From Flavobacteriales bacterium (GTDB lineage: Bacteria; Bacteroidota; Bacteroidia; Flavobacteriales; Schleiferiaceae), in the NCBI GenBank assembly GCA_017795025.1, contig CP051243.1, forward strand, positions 2,504,897 to 2,568,896: a DNA stretch of 64,000 bases, given 5' to 3'. Positions within the stretch are counted from its first letter, which is position 1, and each line of letters begins with the position of its first letter. A model generated the notes under the pieces. That model had not been told where the DNA came from. It was given only the letters and a program-made list of their open reading frames with translations, and searched no databases. Shown piece after piece: positions 18,727-28,398 of this stretch. Position numbers and translations under genes: made by a program.

Positions 18727-18814
18727 CCAATTCAAATGCGTCGAAAATAAACGCATTTACCCAACACAAAACCAACCTTTCTACGTTAAGGTTACGGAAT
18801 AGGTATTATCTGCT

Positions 18815-21475
18815 ATGAGAAAAATCTTACTGCTATTTTTCTTTTTAATCGGACTCTCGGCACAAGCGACTCATAATCGCGCTGGAGAGATTACCTATCG
18901 TTGGATCAATGGACTTACCTACGAAGTCACCATCACTACCTACACTAGGGCTTGTCAACTTTGCGCCGATCGCTGCGAATTGGCCATTGATTGGGGTGAT
19001 GGTTCAGGCGACACCCTAGCCCGTGCCAATGGTCCAAGCGTGGTTTGCCTTACCGCTCGCGATGGCGAGATTATCGACGCCCTGAATCAGATTCGGAAAA
19101 ACATTTACGTTGGCTTGCACACTTATGATGCCCCAGGTATCTACACCATAAAAATGGAAGACCGGAATCGTAATGCCGGGATTAGTAATATTCTTAACTC
19201 CGACCAGGTTCCTTTTTACATCGAAACGGAGCTTTTTATATCTCCAAGTTTAGGGGCCAATAGTTCCCCTGTTCTTACCAATCCTCCGGTAGAAAGAGGT
19301 TGTGTAGGGAAACGCTTCGAACACAACCCGGGTGCCTACGACCCTGATGGCGATAGTTTAGCCTATCGATTGGTTTTTTCTAAAGCCCAAAACGGCGACC
19401 CTATTCAAACTATTTACGACCCTCAATATGTCCAAGACTCGGTAAAGATTGACCCTAATACCGGAACCTTTTATTGGGACCTACCGCGTAATGTGGGGCA
19501 ATATAACTTTGCCTTTGAGGTGGTGGAATATCGCAAAAACAGTCAGGGACGCTACGTACGAATAGGCTTTGTAACACGAGACTTACAGGTAGACATTGAG
19601 GATTGTGGCAATAACCCCCCAGAAGTAAATCCGATTGGCCCTTTTTGTGTGGAAGCGGGTACGAACCTCAACTTTATAGTAAACGCCAGTGATGTAGATG
19701 GGGATGACCTAACCCTAAGTTCTTTTGGCGGTCCCTTTGAGGTAGATATTCCTAGAGCCACCTTTAATGAGGTCAGCGGGCCCACCCCAGTATCGGGTTT
19801 CTTTAATTGGAACACTCGCTGTTTACACGTCCGCAAGCAGCCCTATCAAGTGCACTTTAAGGCGGTGGATATGCCCCCGGACCCTGATGATATTCCTCTA
19901 TCCGACATTTACACAACCGAGATTACGGTTATAGCACCCGCTCCTGAAAACCCAGACGTTCAGCCCGAAGGCTTTGATTTACGCTTAAATTGGGATCGGT
20001 CGATATGCGGCCAAGCCGAAGGTTATTTGGTATATCGACGGGAAGCCGAATATGGCTTTGTGCCGGGAGCTTGCGAAACGGGAGTTCCCGCCTATACAGG
20101 TTATGTTTTTTGGGATAGTATTCAAGATGTAAATACCACTACCTATCTCGACACTACGCAAATTGAAATTGGTAAGGAATACTGCTATATGGTAGTTGCT
20201 TATTTCGAAGACGAGGCCCTAAGTTATGCCAGTGAGGAATTTTGCGCCTCCTTGCCCCTCAGCTTACCCATGTTTACCAAGGTCGATGTGGAAACAACAG
20301 ACCCTGCCAGCGGAACTATCGGGGTAGAATGGATTGAGGCCCCTGAATTCGACAGTACCCTTTATCCGCCCCCTTATCGACTCGACCTCATGGGTCGCGC
20401 TGGAAATGACGGTCCCTTTAACCTATTGTTTAGCGCCAATAATTTAGATGCTGGCAGTTTTAGCCACCAAAACTTAAATACTCAAGCCGAGCGATATGAA
20501 TATCGCCTCGACGTGTTTGCAGGACCTAATTTGGATAAGGTAGGCTCTACAGCCATTGCTAGTTCTGTTTTTAATTTGGCTAGTGGTAGTGACCAAAGTG
20601 TCGATTTGGAATTCGACTTTGATGTTCCTTGGCTTAATGAGCGATTTATTATTTACCGCGAAGAACCCACTGGATCAGGACAGTTTGATAGTATTGGTGA
20701 AAGCTTTACACCCAATTACCGAGACACCGGTCGAGTAAATGGCGAGAACTATTGCTATTATGCAGAGGCTTATGGACGATATACCGCAAGCGACTCCCTT
20801 CCTCGTCCTCTTATCAACCGAAGTCAGGTTGCTTGTGCCACCGCCCGCGACACTACTGCTCCTTGTATTCCGCAGTTTACCATTAGCAATGTTTGTCCGG
20901 ATACCATTTACTTTTCTTGGAAATTGGGCTTAGGCGATGATTGCTCTAACGATGTAAAGCAAATCAATATTTATTTCCGCACTGGCGAAAATGCTTTTGG
21001 AGAGGTGCCTCTGCTAAGTATTCCTGCTACCGGGGATTCTACCATAAAATATGTGAGTGACGGAACCATTTTTGGCTGTTATGCCATTTCGGCCGTAGAT
21101 GATGCCGACCAAGACCCCGGGGGCCAAGCCAATGAAAGTGCTTTAAGCGAAGAGCTTTGTATTGAAAGTTGCTTTAGCATTGGTTTCCCTAACGTGTTTA
21201 CCCCTAATGCGGATGGGATAAATGACCGCTTCCTCCCTTGGCAAATAGAACAGGTTTCTCGCTTGGAAATTGAAATTTACAGCCGCTGGGGAAATTTGGT
21301 TTACCGGAACAATAACCTGGAAGACTTTCTTAGTAATGGCTGGGACGGCACTATCCAAGAAAATGGGCAAGATGCCGCCGAAGGAGTTTATTATTACGTT
21401 TGCCGCTATCAAGCGGAAAGTATTGGTCCTTCGGTCGAACAAACCGCCTCAGGATTTGTCCATTTACTCAGATAA
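18815..21475 (+). CDS. Large secreted protein with T9SS type B sorting domain
   Basis: 886 aa with signal peptide MRKILLLFFFLIGLSAQA and mature start THNRAGEITYRW, which is related to the N-terminus of the three proteins at 4.2-11.5 kb. PKD-like and fibronectin-like segments follow (AIDWGDGSGD; DPDGDSLAYRL repeated as DVDGDDLTL). The final ~90 residues form the gliding-motility-associated C-terminal domain (FPNVFTPNADGINDRFLPW ... IEIYSRWGNLVYRN ... GWDG ... AAEGVYYYVCRY), which is complete. It should be exported through type IX secretion and held at the cell surface, possibly as an adhesin. The specific role is unknown. ribE starts 9 bp after its stop. Confidence 0.88.
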   Translation: MRKILLLFFFLIGLSAQATHNRAGEITYRWINGLTYEVTITTYTRACQLCADRCELAIDWGDGSGDTLARANGPSVVCLTARDGEIIDALNQIRKNIYVGLHTYDAPGIYTIKMEDRNRNAGISNILNSDQVPFYIETELFISPSLGANSSPVLTNPPVERGCVGKRFEHNPGAYDPDGDSLAYRLVFSKAQNGDPIQTIYDPQYVQDSVKIDPNTGTFYWDLPRNVGQYNFAFEVVEYRKNSQGRYVRIGFVTRDLQVDIEDCGNNPPEVNPIGPFCVEAGTNLNFIVNASDVDGDDLTLSSFGGPFEVDIPRATFNEVSGPTPVSGFFNWNTRCLHVRKQPYQVHFKAVDMPPDPDDIPLSDIYTTEITVIAPAPENPDVQPEGFDLRLNWDRSICGQAEGYLVYRREAEYGFVPGACETGVPAYTGYVFWDSIQDVNTTTYLDTTQIEIGKEYCYMVVAYFEDEALSYASEEFCASLPLSLPMFTKVDVETTDPASGTIGVEWIEAPEFDSTLYPPPYRLDLMGRAGNDGPFNLLFSANNLDAGSFSHQNLNTQAERYEYRLDVFAGPNLDKVGSTAIASSVFNLASGSDQSVDLEFDFDVPWLNERFIIYREEPTGSGQFDSIGESFTPNYRDTGRVNGENYCYYAEAYGRYTASDSLPRPLINRSQVACATARDTTAPCIPQFTISNVCPDTIYFSWKLGLGDDCSNDVKQINIYFRTGENAFGEVPLLSIPATGDSTIKYVSDGTIFGCYAISAVDDADQDPGGQANESALSEELCIESCFSIGFPNVFTPNADGINDRFLPWQIEQVSRLEIEIYSRWGNLVYRNNNLEDFLSNGWDGTIQENGQDAAEGVYYYVCRYQAESIGPSVEQTASGFVHLLR

Positions 21476-21484
21476 AGTTTCAAG

Positions 21485-22072
21485 ATGTTTACTGGTATTA
21501 TCGAAAGCCTAGGCAGGCTCGAAAAAAAAGAAACAGAAGGTAGCAATGTGCATTTTACCTTCTCTTGCTCCTTCACCTCCGAATTAAAAATCGATCAAAG
21601 TTTAGCACATAATGGCGTTTGCCTTACTGTGGTTGAAATTATTGGGGAACAGTACACCGTTACCGCGATTGACGAAACCCTTAAACGCAGTAATTTAGGT
21701 CGCCTTTCTATTGGTGATGAGGTGAACTTAGAGCGCTGCATGCAAGCCAATGGACGTTATGATGGGCATATCGTGCAGGGCCATGTAGACACTATGGCCG
21801 AATGCCTCAAGGTGGAAGAAAAAGACGGAAGTTGGGAGTACCTCTTTAAGCATCCCAAAGGCCAGCAAAACCTCACGGTAGAAAAAGGTTCCATCACCGT
21901 AAATGGCGTTAGCCTAACCGTGGTGCATTCTGATCCTGAGCATTTCTCTGTGGCCATTATTCCCTACACCCATGAGCACACCAATTTCAAGAATTTTAAA
22001 GCCGGTACACTGGTGAACATAGAGTTCGATATTTTAGGGAAGTATGTTGCACGGATGTTAGGAAAAAGATAA
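21485..22072 (+). CDS. ribE: Riboflavin synthase, alpha subunit
   Basis: 195 aa made of two lumazine-binding repeats: the first begins MFTGIIESLG and contains LAHNGVCLTV, the second contains MQANGRYDGHIVQGHVD and GSITVNGVSLTVV. It converts two 6,7-dimethyl-8-ribityllumazine molecules to riboflavin plus a pyrimidinedione. The short gap (9 bp) to the upstream surface-protein gene suggests read-through transcription, although the two functions are unrelated. Confidence 0.96.
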   Translation: MFTGIIESLGRLEKKETEGSNVHFTFSCSFTSELKIDQSLAHNGVCLTVVEIIGEQYTVTAIDETLKRSNLGRLSIGDEVNLERCMQANGRYDGHIVQGHVDTMAECLKVEEKDGSWEYLFKHPKGQQNLTVEKGSITVNGVSLTVVHSDPEHFSVAIIPYTHEHTNFKNFKAGTLVNIEFDILGKYVARMLGKR

Positions 22073-22220
22073 AATACTATTCTTTTCCTTAAGCCTATCC
22101 TGTGTAGTTTGGACGTTAGCAAGAGAGCATATCCTTGTATCCTAAGCCTCAACAAATCTCGCTGGTTTTCCCACCATGACAATGCACTTAGGTGGGGGCA
22201 TTTAAAATTACGGTTTTAAT

Positions 22221-22754
22221 TTACTGAGACACACAATCGGCCTGTACCTGCTTATGACGCCATTGTATCCAATGCTCTTGTAAACCTTCTGGGGTTGTTT
22301 TTAAGCCACTGATGGAAAGCGCATCTCCTGGAAGCAGGGCCTTAGCTAATTGCCTTCTTCGGGCCGCCAAGGCAGGAATATGATTCCAGCCGCCTACATG
22401 GTCAAAAGCAGTATAGGCCTCACAAGCGGTTGGGACGGCTTTAAAGGGTATTTTTAAAAAGTAAACCACGGTTCCGCTTCCCATACCCTTCGTGCTCATT
22501 TCAATCTTACTGAAATCAACCTTCACGTAATTTCCATTTCGGTACAAAAGCTTTAGCTGGTCACCTACCGCAGCAGCCATGGTATTCGAGAATTGATGGG
22601 CCACATCCGATCCGCCAATAAACTCTGGACCTTCATACTGACCGTAGCATTGGCCATCATCGCAATATATCGCCCCGGGTTTCAGCGCTTCTTGCTTCGG
22701 ACCAAGATTTCCAAAAAGGAAAAATAGACTAATAAATAAAGGTTGTAAAAACAT
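22221..22754 (-). CDS. Hypothetical secreted protein
   Basis: 177 aa with a hydrophobic N-terminus (MFLQPLFISLFFLFGNLG) that looks like a signal peptide or anchor. The mature part has four Cys residues (YCDDGQCYG near the start, TACEAY in the middle and C near the end), suggesting disulfides in the periplasm. No family was recognised. It lies 13 bp after the PH-domain membrane protein gene on the same strand and probably shares its transcript. Confidence 0.65.
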   Translation of the reverse strand: MFLQPLFISLFFLFGNLGPKQEALKPGAIYCDDGQCYGQYEGPEFIGGSDVAHQFSNTMAAAVGDQLKLLYRNGNYVKVDFSKIEMSTKGMGSGTVVYFLKIPFKAVPTACEAYTAFDHVGGWNHIPALAARRRQLAKALLPGDALSISGLKTTPEGLQEHWIQWRHKQVQADCVSQ

Positions 22755-22767
22755 GGTAAAGCTTTGC

Positions 22768-23184
22768 CTATAAGGTAAGCTTTATTTGAGGATTTACTTC
22801 TTGCAAAGCTGCAATAAACGCATCTTCCTTGGCCGGAGAAACCAATTGACTTTGGAAGCGGCCGTATTTAAGCTCTAAGCGCTGAAGAGAAGCGGCCGGA
22901 GCAGCCAGTAAACTTCGAGACCTCCTTATTTCGTATATCTCCGAAATTGCAATTGGCGGATATTTAAAGGGCCCAACTTTAGGGATTAGAAAGCCCCCCT
23001 TCAAGGTATAAGAAGTGTGATAAAACAAGTATATAATAAAGCAAAAAAGAAAGAGTAGCAAGCCGGTGCTAATCAGCCATTTTGAAGAAAAGCCTTCTTC
23101 TTGCCAAACCATAAAGAGGGGGCCGAAAAAAGCCAGAGCAATAAATAACAGTAGACCGTAGGATACTCCAGATTTAAACTCCAA
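22768..23184 (-). CDS. Membrane protein with bacterial PH-like domain (bPH_4/DUF1200)
   Basis: 138 aa. Two membrane segments (about residues 8-27 and 34-54) are followed by a small domain with the pattern TLKGGFLIPKVGPFKYPPIAISEIYEI-RRSRSLLAAPAASLQRLELKYG, which fits the bacterial PH domain of the DUF1200/YyaB type (GPF, I-x-x-I-x-x-I-x-x-S-x-S-x-x-x-P-A-L-S-x-x-R-L). The soluble part ends in FIAALQEVNPQIKL, also typical. The domain is probably cytoplasmic; the function of this family is not established. Assignment is from memory of the pattern. Confidence 0.7.
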   Translation of the reverse strand: MEFKSGVSYGLLLFIALAFFGPLFMVWQEEGFSSKWLISTGLLLFLFCFIIYLFYHTSYTLKGGFLIPKVGPFKYPPIAISEIYEIRRSRSLLAAPAASLQRLELKYGRFQSQLVSPAKEDAFIAALQEVNPQIKLTL

Positions 23185-23222
23185 AACTATTTTTTATAAA
23201 ATTAATAAAAGCTTAGGGTCCC

Positions 23223-24878
23223 TCATCCCTCCAAACTTTTAAAAAGGCCTGCCAAGCCTAAACCCGCGCGATTTAATTGTCCTGCGCGACTGTCGTGATC
23301 CTGAAATTCCCTTGGCAGCAAATGGGCACGATAAGCTATAGATAGGTACTCTTCGGCAATGAGCTTACGTAAATCAGCATCCATACTGCCCCCCGAAGGA
23401 TTCTCATCCACTAAAACTACCCGCTTCGCTTGCCTTAACTGCTCCCGAATATCCCCTTCTGGAAAAGGTCTAAACACCGGGAGGTGCAAGTGTCCCCAAG
23501 CCGATTTGGTAGCAGCTTCTTGCACTAAGCTGGCCGTACTTCCATAAGAAATCAAGACCTTTTCTTTACTTGCCTCATGCCACCAATGGGGGCGGTAAGA
23601 TCGCCATAGGTCTTCGTGGTCTTGGCGGTAGGAGTCTTTGGGATAACGTAAAAATAATGGTCCTTGCAAATCATCGAAAGCCCAGTCTAACATCGCCTTT
23701 AATGCTTTACCATTGGCCGGGGCCCCTATACGAATACTAGGTAAATCGGCTAACATGGATTGATCATAAAGCCCATGGTGAGTGGGCCCATCTTCACCCA
23801 CTAAGCCGGCTCGGTCGAAAATAAAAATCACGGGCAGGGATTGCAGCACTACATCATGCACAATTTGATCGAAAGCTCGTTGGGCAAAAGTGCTGTAGAG
23901 ATGTACCAGCGGTTTCATACCATCTGCCGCAAGGCCCGCCGCCATAGTTACCACATGTTGCTCTGCTATGCCGACGTCAATTACCCGATTGGGAAAAGCG
24001 GACTTGGCTTCTAATAAATTAGCGCCGGCTAACATGGCCGGACTTAAAACCACCAACTTGGGATCTTGGGCTAATCTGTCCAAGATAAAGGAACCAAAGT
24101 CGGCTTGGAAACTTGGAGCAGAAGGCGCCTTCTTACGTTGAATATCTTGGCGAAAGCCTCGGCCTTTTTCAGTATGGAGATGTAAAAATACTGGACCCTC
24201 TGTAGATTGGGCCTCATTGACAATCTTCAAAAGGGCCTGTAAATTATTGCCTTGCTCTTCAAACAAATACTTGAAGCCTAAGGAAGAGGCCCATTCCCGG
24301 TAAGAGCCTAAAGCTTGCAAAGCCCCAACATTGGGGTCGATGCTCCCTTGATTATCGTTTAAAATCACCAGACAGGGAGCCTGCTCCGAACCTAAAAAAT
24401 TGAGTGCTTCAAAGGCCTGACCACCCGTTAAAGCGCCATCGCCAATTACGGCTACGTGCCTACGGGAATGGCCTTGCAGCTGAGCTGATTTTATAAATCC
24501 CGCTAAGGCCGAAATTGAGGTTGAGGAATGCCCCGCTCCAAATGGATCATAGCTACTCTCGGACCTCTTCGTGAAACCTGAAATCCCGCCTTTCTGACGG
24601 TTGCTGTGAAAATTTGTCCGTCGTCCCGTTAAAACCTTATGCGCGTAGGCCTGATGACCAACATCCCAAATCAAGATATCCTCAGGCGTATTAAAGCAAT
24701 AATGAAGGGCTATGCTTAACTCCACCACTCCTAAACTGGAGCGAATATGGGCTTCCTTAGTTTGGGTTTCCTCCTGGATAAACCTCCGTAAATCCTCCGC
24801 AAGGGCAGGGAGGTCCAAAGGATCCAATTTCCTTAAATCGCTCGGATCATTAAGCTTTGTTAAGAGGGGATAGCTCAT
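23223..24878 (-). CDS. dxs: 1-deoxy-D-xylulose-5-phosphate synthase, short variant
   Basis: 551 aa from the ATG at 24878 (a TTG at 24887 would add three residues). TPP- and substrate-binding elements are recognisable: H44 in KEAHIRSSLGVVEL, IWDVGHQAYAHKVLTGRR, GHSSTSIS, the GDG motif VIGDGALTGGQAFEA, and in the Pyr domain DVGIAEQHVVTMAAGLA and FDRAGLVGEDGPTHHG. It should join pyruvate and glyceraldehyde-3-phosphate, the first step of the MEP isoprenoid route. It is shorter than the usual ~580-640 aa: the loop after NDN is cut down, the G-P-x-D/N-G-H-D motif reads FEEQGNN, and the conserved His before the linker is replaced (APSFQADF). See findings. Confidence 0.88.
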   Translation of the reverse strand: MSYPLLTKLNDPSDLRKLDPLDLPALAEDLRRFIQEETQTKEAHIRSSLGVVELSIALHYCFNTPEDILIWDVGHQAYAHKVLTGRRTNFHSNRQKGGISGFTKRSESSYDPFGAGHSSTSISALAGFIKSAQLQGHSRRHVAVIGDGALTGGQAFEALNFLGSEQAPCLVILNDNQGSIDPNVGALQALGSYREWASSLGFKYLFEEQGNNLQALLKIVNEAQSTEGPVFLHLHTEKGRGFRQDIQRKKAPSAPSFQADFGSFILDRLAQDPKLVVLSPAMLAGANLLEAKSAFPNRVIDVGIAEQHVVTMAAGLAADGMKPLVHLYSTFAQRAFDQIVHDVVLQSLPVIFIFDRAGLVGEDGPTHHGLYDQSMLADLPSIRIGAPANGKALKAMLDWAFDDLQGPLFLRYPKDSYRQDHEDLWRSYRPHWWHEASKEKVLISYGSTASLVQEAATKSAWGHLHLPVFRPFPEGDIREQLRQAKRVVLVDENPSGGSMDADLRKLIAEEYLSIAYRAHLLPREFQDHDSRAGQLNRAGLGLAGLFKSLEG

Positions 24879-24884
24879 ATACGG

Positions 24885-24892
24885 CAAAAGTA
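24885..24892 (-). promoter_or_regulatory. Candidate dxs promoter (-7 element), possibly leaderless
   Basis: Minus strand reads TACTTTTG, an exact TAnnTTTG match, with only 6 bp between its last base and the ATG at 24878. Transcription would start at or very near the start codon. Confidence 0.5.
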
Positions 24893-24906
24893 CATTTTAA
24901 GCACAC

Positions 24907-24940
24907 AAAAAAAGCCCCAACGATAAACGTCGGGGCTTTG
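24907..24940 (-). terminator. Terminator of the RND efflux operon
   Basis: Stem AAAGCCCC / GGGGCTTT extended by ACG/CGT with one mismatch; on the minus strand it is followed by a run of seven T residues. It lies 31 bp after the end of the RND gene and directly before the dxs promoter. Confidence 0.85.
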
Positions 24941-24970
24941 TCAACCAATTAACCAAACCTTTAACCTAAT

Positions 24971-27900
24971 CTACTGAACGCGTCCGAACCAGATTCGGAG
25001 GAGGCGGTTAAAACGCTCCAGCACCAAGTATAATACTGGTACTACGATCAGTGTTAAGAATGTAGCAAAGACTAGACCAAAAATTACGGTCCAAGCCATT
25101 GGAGACCAAAAAATAGCATTGTCGCCACCAAAATAGATATTAGCGCCACGGCCATCCAGTAATCCAATAAAGTCGATGTTTAACCCTACCGCTAAAGGAA
25201 GCAGGCCTAATACGGTAGTAATCGCAGTTAACAATACCGGGCGTAAGCGGGTCATCCCTCCAATCTCAATCGCTTCCACTAGTTTATTATCACCAAGTTC
25301 TTCGCCTTCGGGAAGGTTGGCCTCCTCACGTAAACGGGCGCGACTTAGTTCAATAAAGTCGATAAGTACAATACCATTATTTACTACGATTCCTGCTAGG
25401 GAAACGATACCAATACCGGTCATAATTACCACAAACTCCATTTGGAAGATACCAAGCCCTAAGAACACCCCGATAGTACTGAAAATTACGGTTAAGATGA
25501 TAATGAAGGGCTTAAGGGCAGAGTTAAACTGCGACACCAAAATAATAGCGATCAAGGAAACGGCAATGAGCATAGCCAGGGCTAAAAACTCAGCACTTTC
25601 CTCCTGCTCCTGTTGGGATCCTGTAAACTTAAGGTCGTAACCGGTAGGCAGTTTATAATCGGCCAATACCTCCTTAATTTCATTGTTGATTTCCGTTTCG
25701 TTGAAGCCTTCAATCACATTGGAGTAAACCGTAATTAAGCGCTCCGAATCTTTCCTTTTAATGGAATTATAGGAACTCACAAACTCGTAGCTCGCCACAG
25801 CGGAGATGGGAACCTACACGATTTGACCGCTGGCCTGAGAGCGGAAGGTTACCAATTGATTCATCAAGCTAGCCACATCGTAGCGGTCTTCTTTCTTCAA
25901 TCGCACTTCAATCGGGTAATCATCCTCACCCTCTTTATACTTGCTAGCCTCAGAGCCATAAAGTGCAGTTCTTAAAACAAGCGCAATCTGCTGCGTGCTC
26001 ACCCCTAGGCGACGAGCGCGATCCCGATCAATACGCACCAACATCTCCGGCTTATTGGTTTCCAAGTCAATCTGTAAACCTTCAATTCCAGGAATTTCAG
26101 CCTCATCAACAATTCGTTTAACCTCATCTGCTTTAGCGATAAGTACATCGAATTGCTCACCGGTAATTTCAATGTTAATCGGTCGGCCGGTGGGCGGTCC
26201 GTTGTTTTCCTTCTCCACACTGATGGTAAGCCCCGGTAGCCAATTGCTCAGCTTTTCGGTTACCTCGCGCTGAACATCAGTGGTTTTGATTCCATTTCGG
26301 TATTCAAATTCTACGAAGGAAATAGTGATCCTAGCTTTGTTGGGCGTGTTCTGGCCGCCGCCGCCACCAAATTCATTTTGAGAAGCCGTTTCGGCACCCA
26401 CGTTGGTCACCACACTTTCTACTAAATCCTCGTAGGGAGCTAATACCTCTTTCAATTTATGCTCCACTCTTCGAGCTACAGAGTCGGTAGCCACCACATC
26501 CGTTCCCAAGGGCAACTCAACAAAAACATTGATGTAGTTAGGCTCATTAACCGGGAAGAATTGAATGGTAGGATTCGAGTTGAAATAAAAGTTAATCGAC
26601 CCCATCATCATCACCACCGTACCCACAATAATCGCGGCAGGTCGCCAAGAACGTAGAGAATACGCTAAACTCTTACTGTAAAACCGCTCCAACCTAGGTA
26701 ATAGAACCTGCTGGAACCAGGCCGATAGTGGATTTAAAGCATAGGTAAAGAGCAATACTCCAACCGCAATAGCCAGTAATAGGTTTCCTAAGATAGTTAC
26801 ATAAGCCAAATGGGCTCCAATACCCGCAATTAGGAATATGACAAACCAAATAAGGGCCTTGCGGTGATTTTTATCCGCTTCAAAATCTTGCTTCTTAATA
26901 AAGGCCGCGGCGATAACGGGATTAATAACCAAGGCTACAAAAAGGGAAGATCCTAACACGATGATAAGGGTTCGAGGCAGGTAGCCCATAAACTCACCGA
27001 TAATGCTATCCCAAAAAATTAATGGGAAAAAGGCCGCCAAAGTGGTGGCGGTTGAGCTAATAATAGGAACGGCAATTTCCCCTACTCCTTGGCGGGATGC
27101 CTCCCAGGCCGTGAGCCCTTCTTCGGCATACAGTCGGTATATATTCTCAATAGTTACAATCGCATTATCCACCAGCATCCCTAAAGCAAGGATCAAAGAG
27201 AAGAGTACGATGAAGTTTAAGGTTACTCCCGAGGCGCTCAAAATGAGGAAGGAAATAAACATCGAGAATGGGATACTCAATCCCACGAAAGTGGCATTAC
27301 GCAGACCTAAGAAAAACAGTAAGGTTAGCGTTACTAAGATTACCCCCGAAATAATACTGTTCTCGAGGTTAGCAATTTGGTTCCGCGTTTGCTTGCTCTG
27401 ATCATTGGTGATGGTAATCCGTAAATCCTTAGGCAATTGGGTGAGCTTAGCCTGCTGAATGATCTTACGAATCTGGTCTGTCGCTTCGAGGAGGTTTTCG
27501 CCCCCTTTCTTAATTACGTTTAAGGAAACCACCGACTCTCCATCAAGACGAGCCATGCTTTCTACTTCCTTATAAGTAAAGAGTACCTCAGCGATATCCT
27601 TGAGGTAGACAATATTGCCGTTTTCGTGCTTGATAATCACATTACGAATCTCCTCCATGGAGCTAAACTCTGCATCGGTACGAATGCTACGTCGGGTTTT
27701 CCCTAAGAGGATATCCCCCGCCCCAATATTGATGTTTTCAGCCGCTAAGGCATTTTGGACATCGTTAAAGCTAAGCTGATTGGCCTGTAATTTGGCCATA
27801 TCTATATTCACCTGAACCTCCTTCTCTTTGTCACCGGTAATGGTGGCCTCGGAGATTTCACTGAGTTCTTCAATATCGTCCTGCAAGAGTTCGGCATAAT

Positions 27901-28387
27901 CCACCAGGTCATCAATGGCATAATCTCCGGAGAGGTTAATATTCAAGATGGGAATGCGGCTCAAGTCAATATCCAATACCACCGGATCTTGGTCGAGGTC
28001 GGTCGGTAAGTCGCTCATCGCACGATCCACGGCATCTTTCACATCCTGCAGGGCCTTTTCGGTATCGACATCAATATTGAACTCAACGTTAATAATTGAC
28101 ACATCCTGAACGGACTCCGAGTTGAGGTTTTTAATTCCATCAACCGATTTGATTTCCTTTTCCAGGGGTCGGGTAATCAAGTTCTCAATATCCTGAGGTG
28201 TATTCCCAGGATAAGGCGTTTGCACGTAAATCAGTGGGAATACGATTTCGGGAAATGATTCCTTAGGCATGGTGATATAAGAAAATACCCCAAAAAGAAT
28301 CAAGAGCGCCGAAAGGATAAATACGCTGATACTATTGCGAAGGGCTAGCGTACTGAGCCCAAAGTTTCGATTTGTATTAGTCGCCAT
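24971..28387 (-). pseudogene. RND efflux transporter permease interrupted by an in-frame amber codon
   Basis: Read through, this is a 1138-codon RND (AcrB/MdtC-like) permease of normal length: N-terminal TM1 (LALRNSISVFILSALLILFGVFSY), the FLGLRNATFVGLSIPFSMFISF and LALGMLVDNAIVTIENIYR segments of TM3-4, periplasmic loops, and a C-terminal membrane half with GIGIVSLAGIVVNNGIVLIDFIEL. A TAG at 25816-25814 interrupts it after ...SQASGQIV; the same frame continues VPISAVASYEFVSSY without any shift. The 5' part (25814-28387, 857 aa) lacks the last six or so transmembrane helices. A single C-to-T change from CAG would explain it. It follows the membrane-fusion gene by 11 bp. It could be a real loss of function, a suppressed stop or a sequencing error. 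Confidence 0.85.
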
Positions 28388-28398
28388 AAATTTTGTAC

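Noticed and set aside
22170-22200. Terminator after riboflavin synthase
   Set aside because: CCCACC / GGTGGG inverted repeat has a 15-nt loop and no T-run; support is too weak.
25796-25816. Frameshift as the cause of the split RND gene
   Set aside because: Reading across the TAG in the same frame gives an uninterrupted RND sequence, so a nonsense codon, not a shift, separates the two parts.
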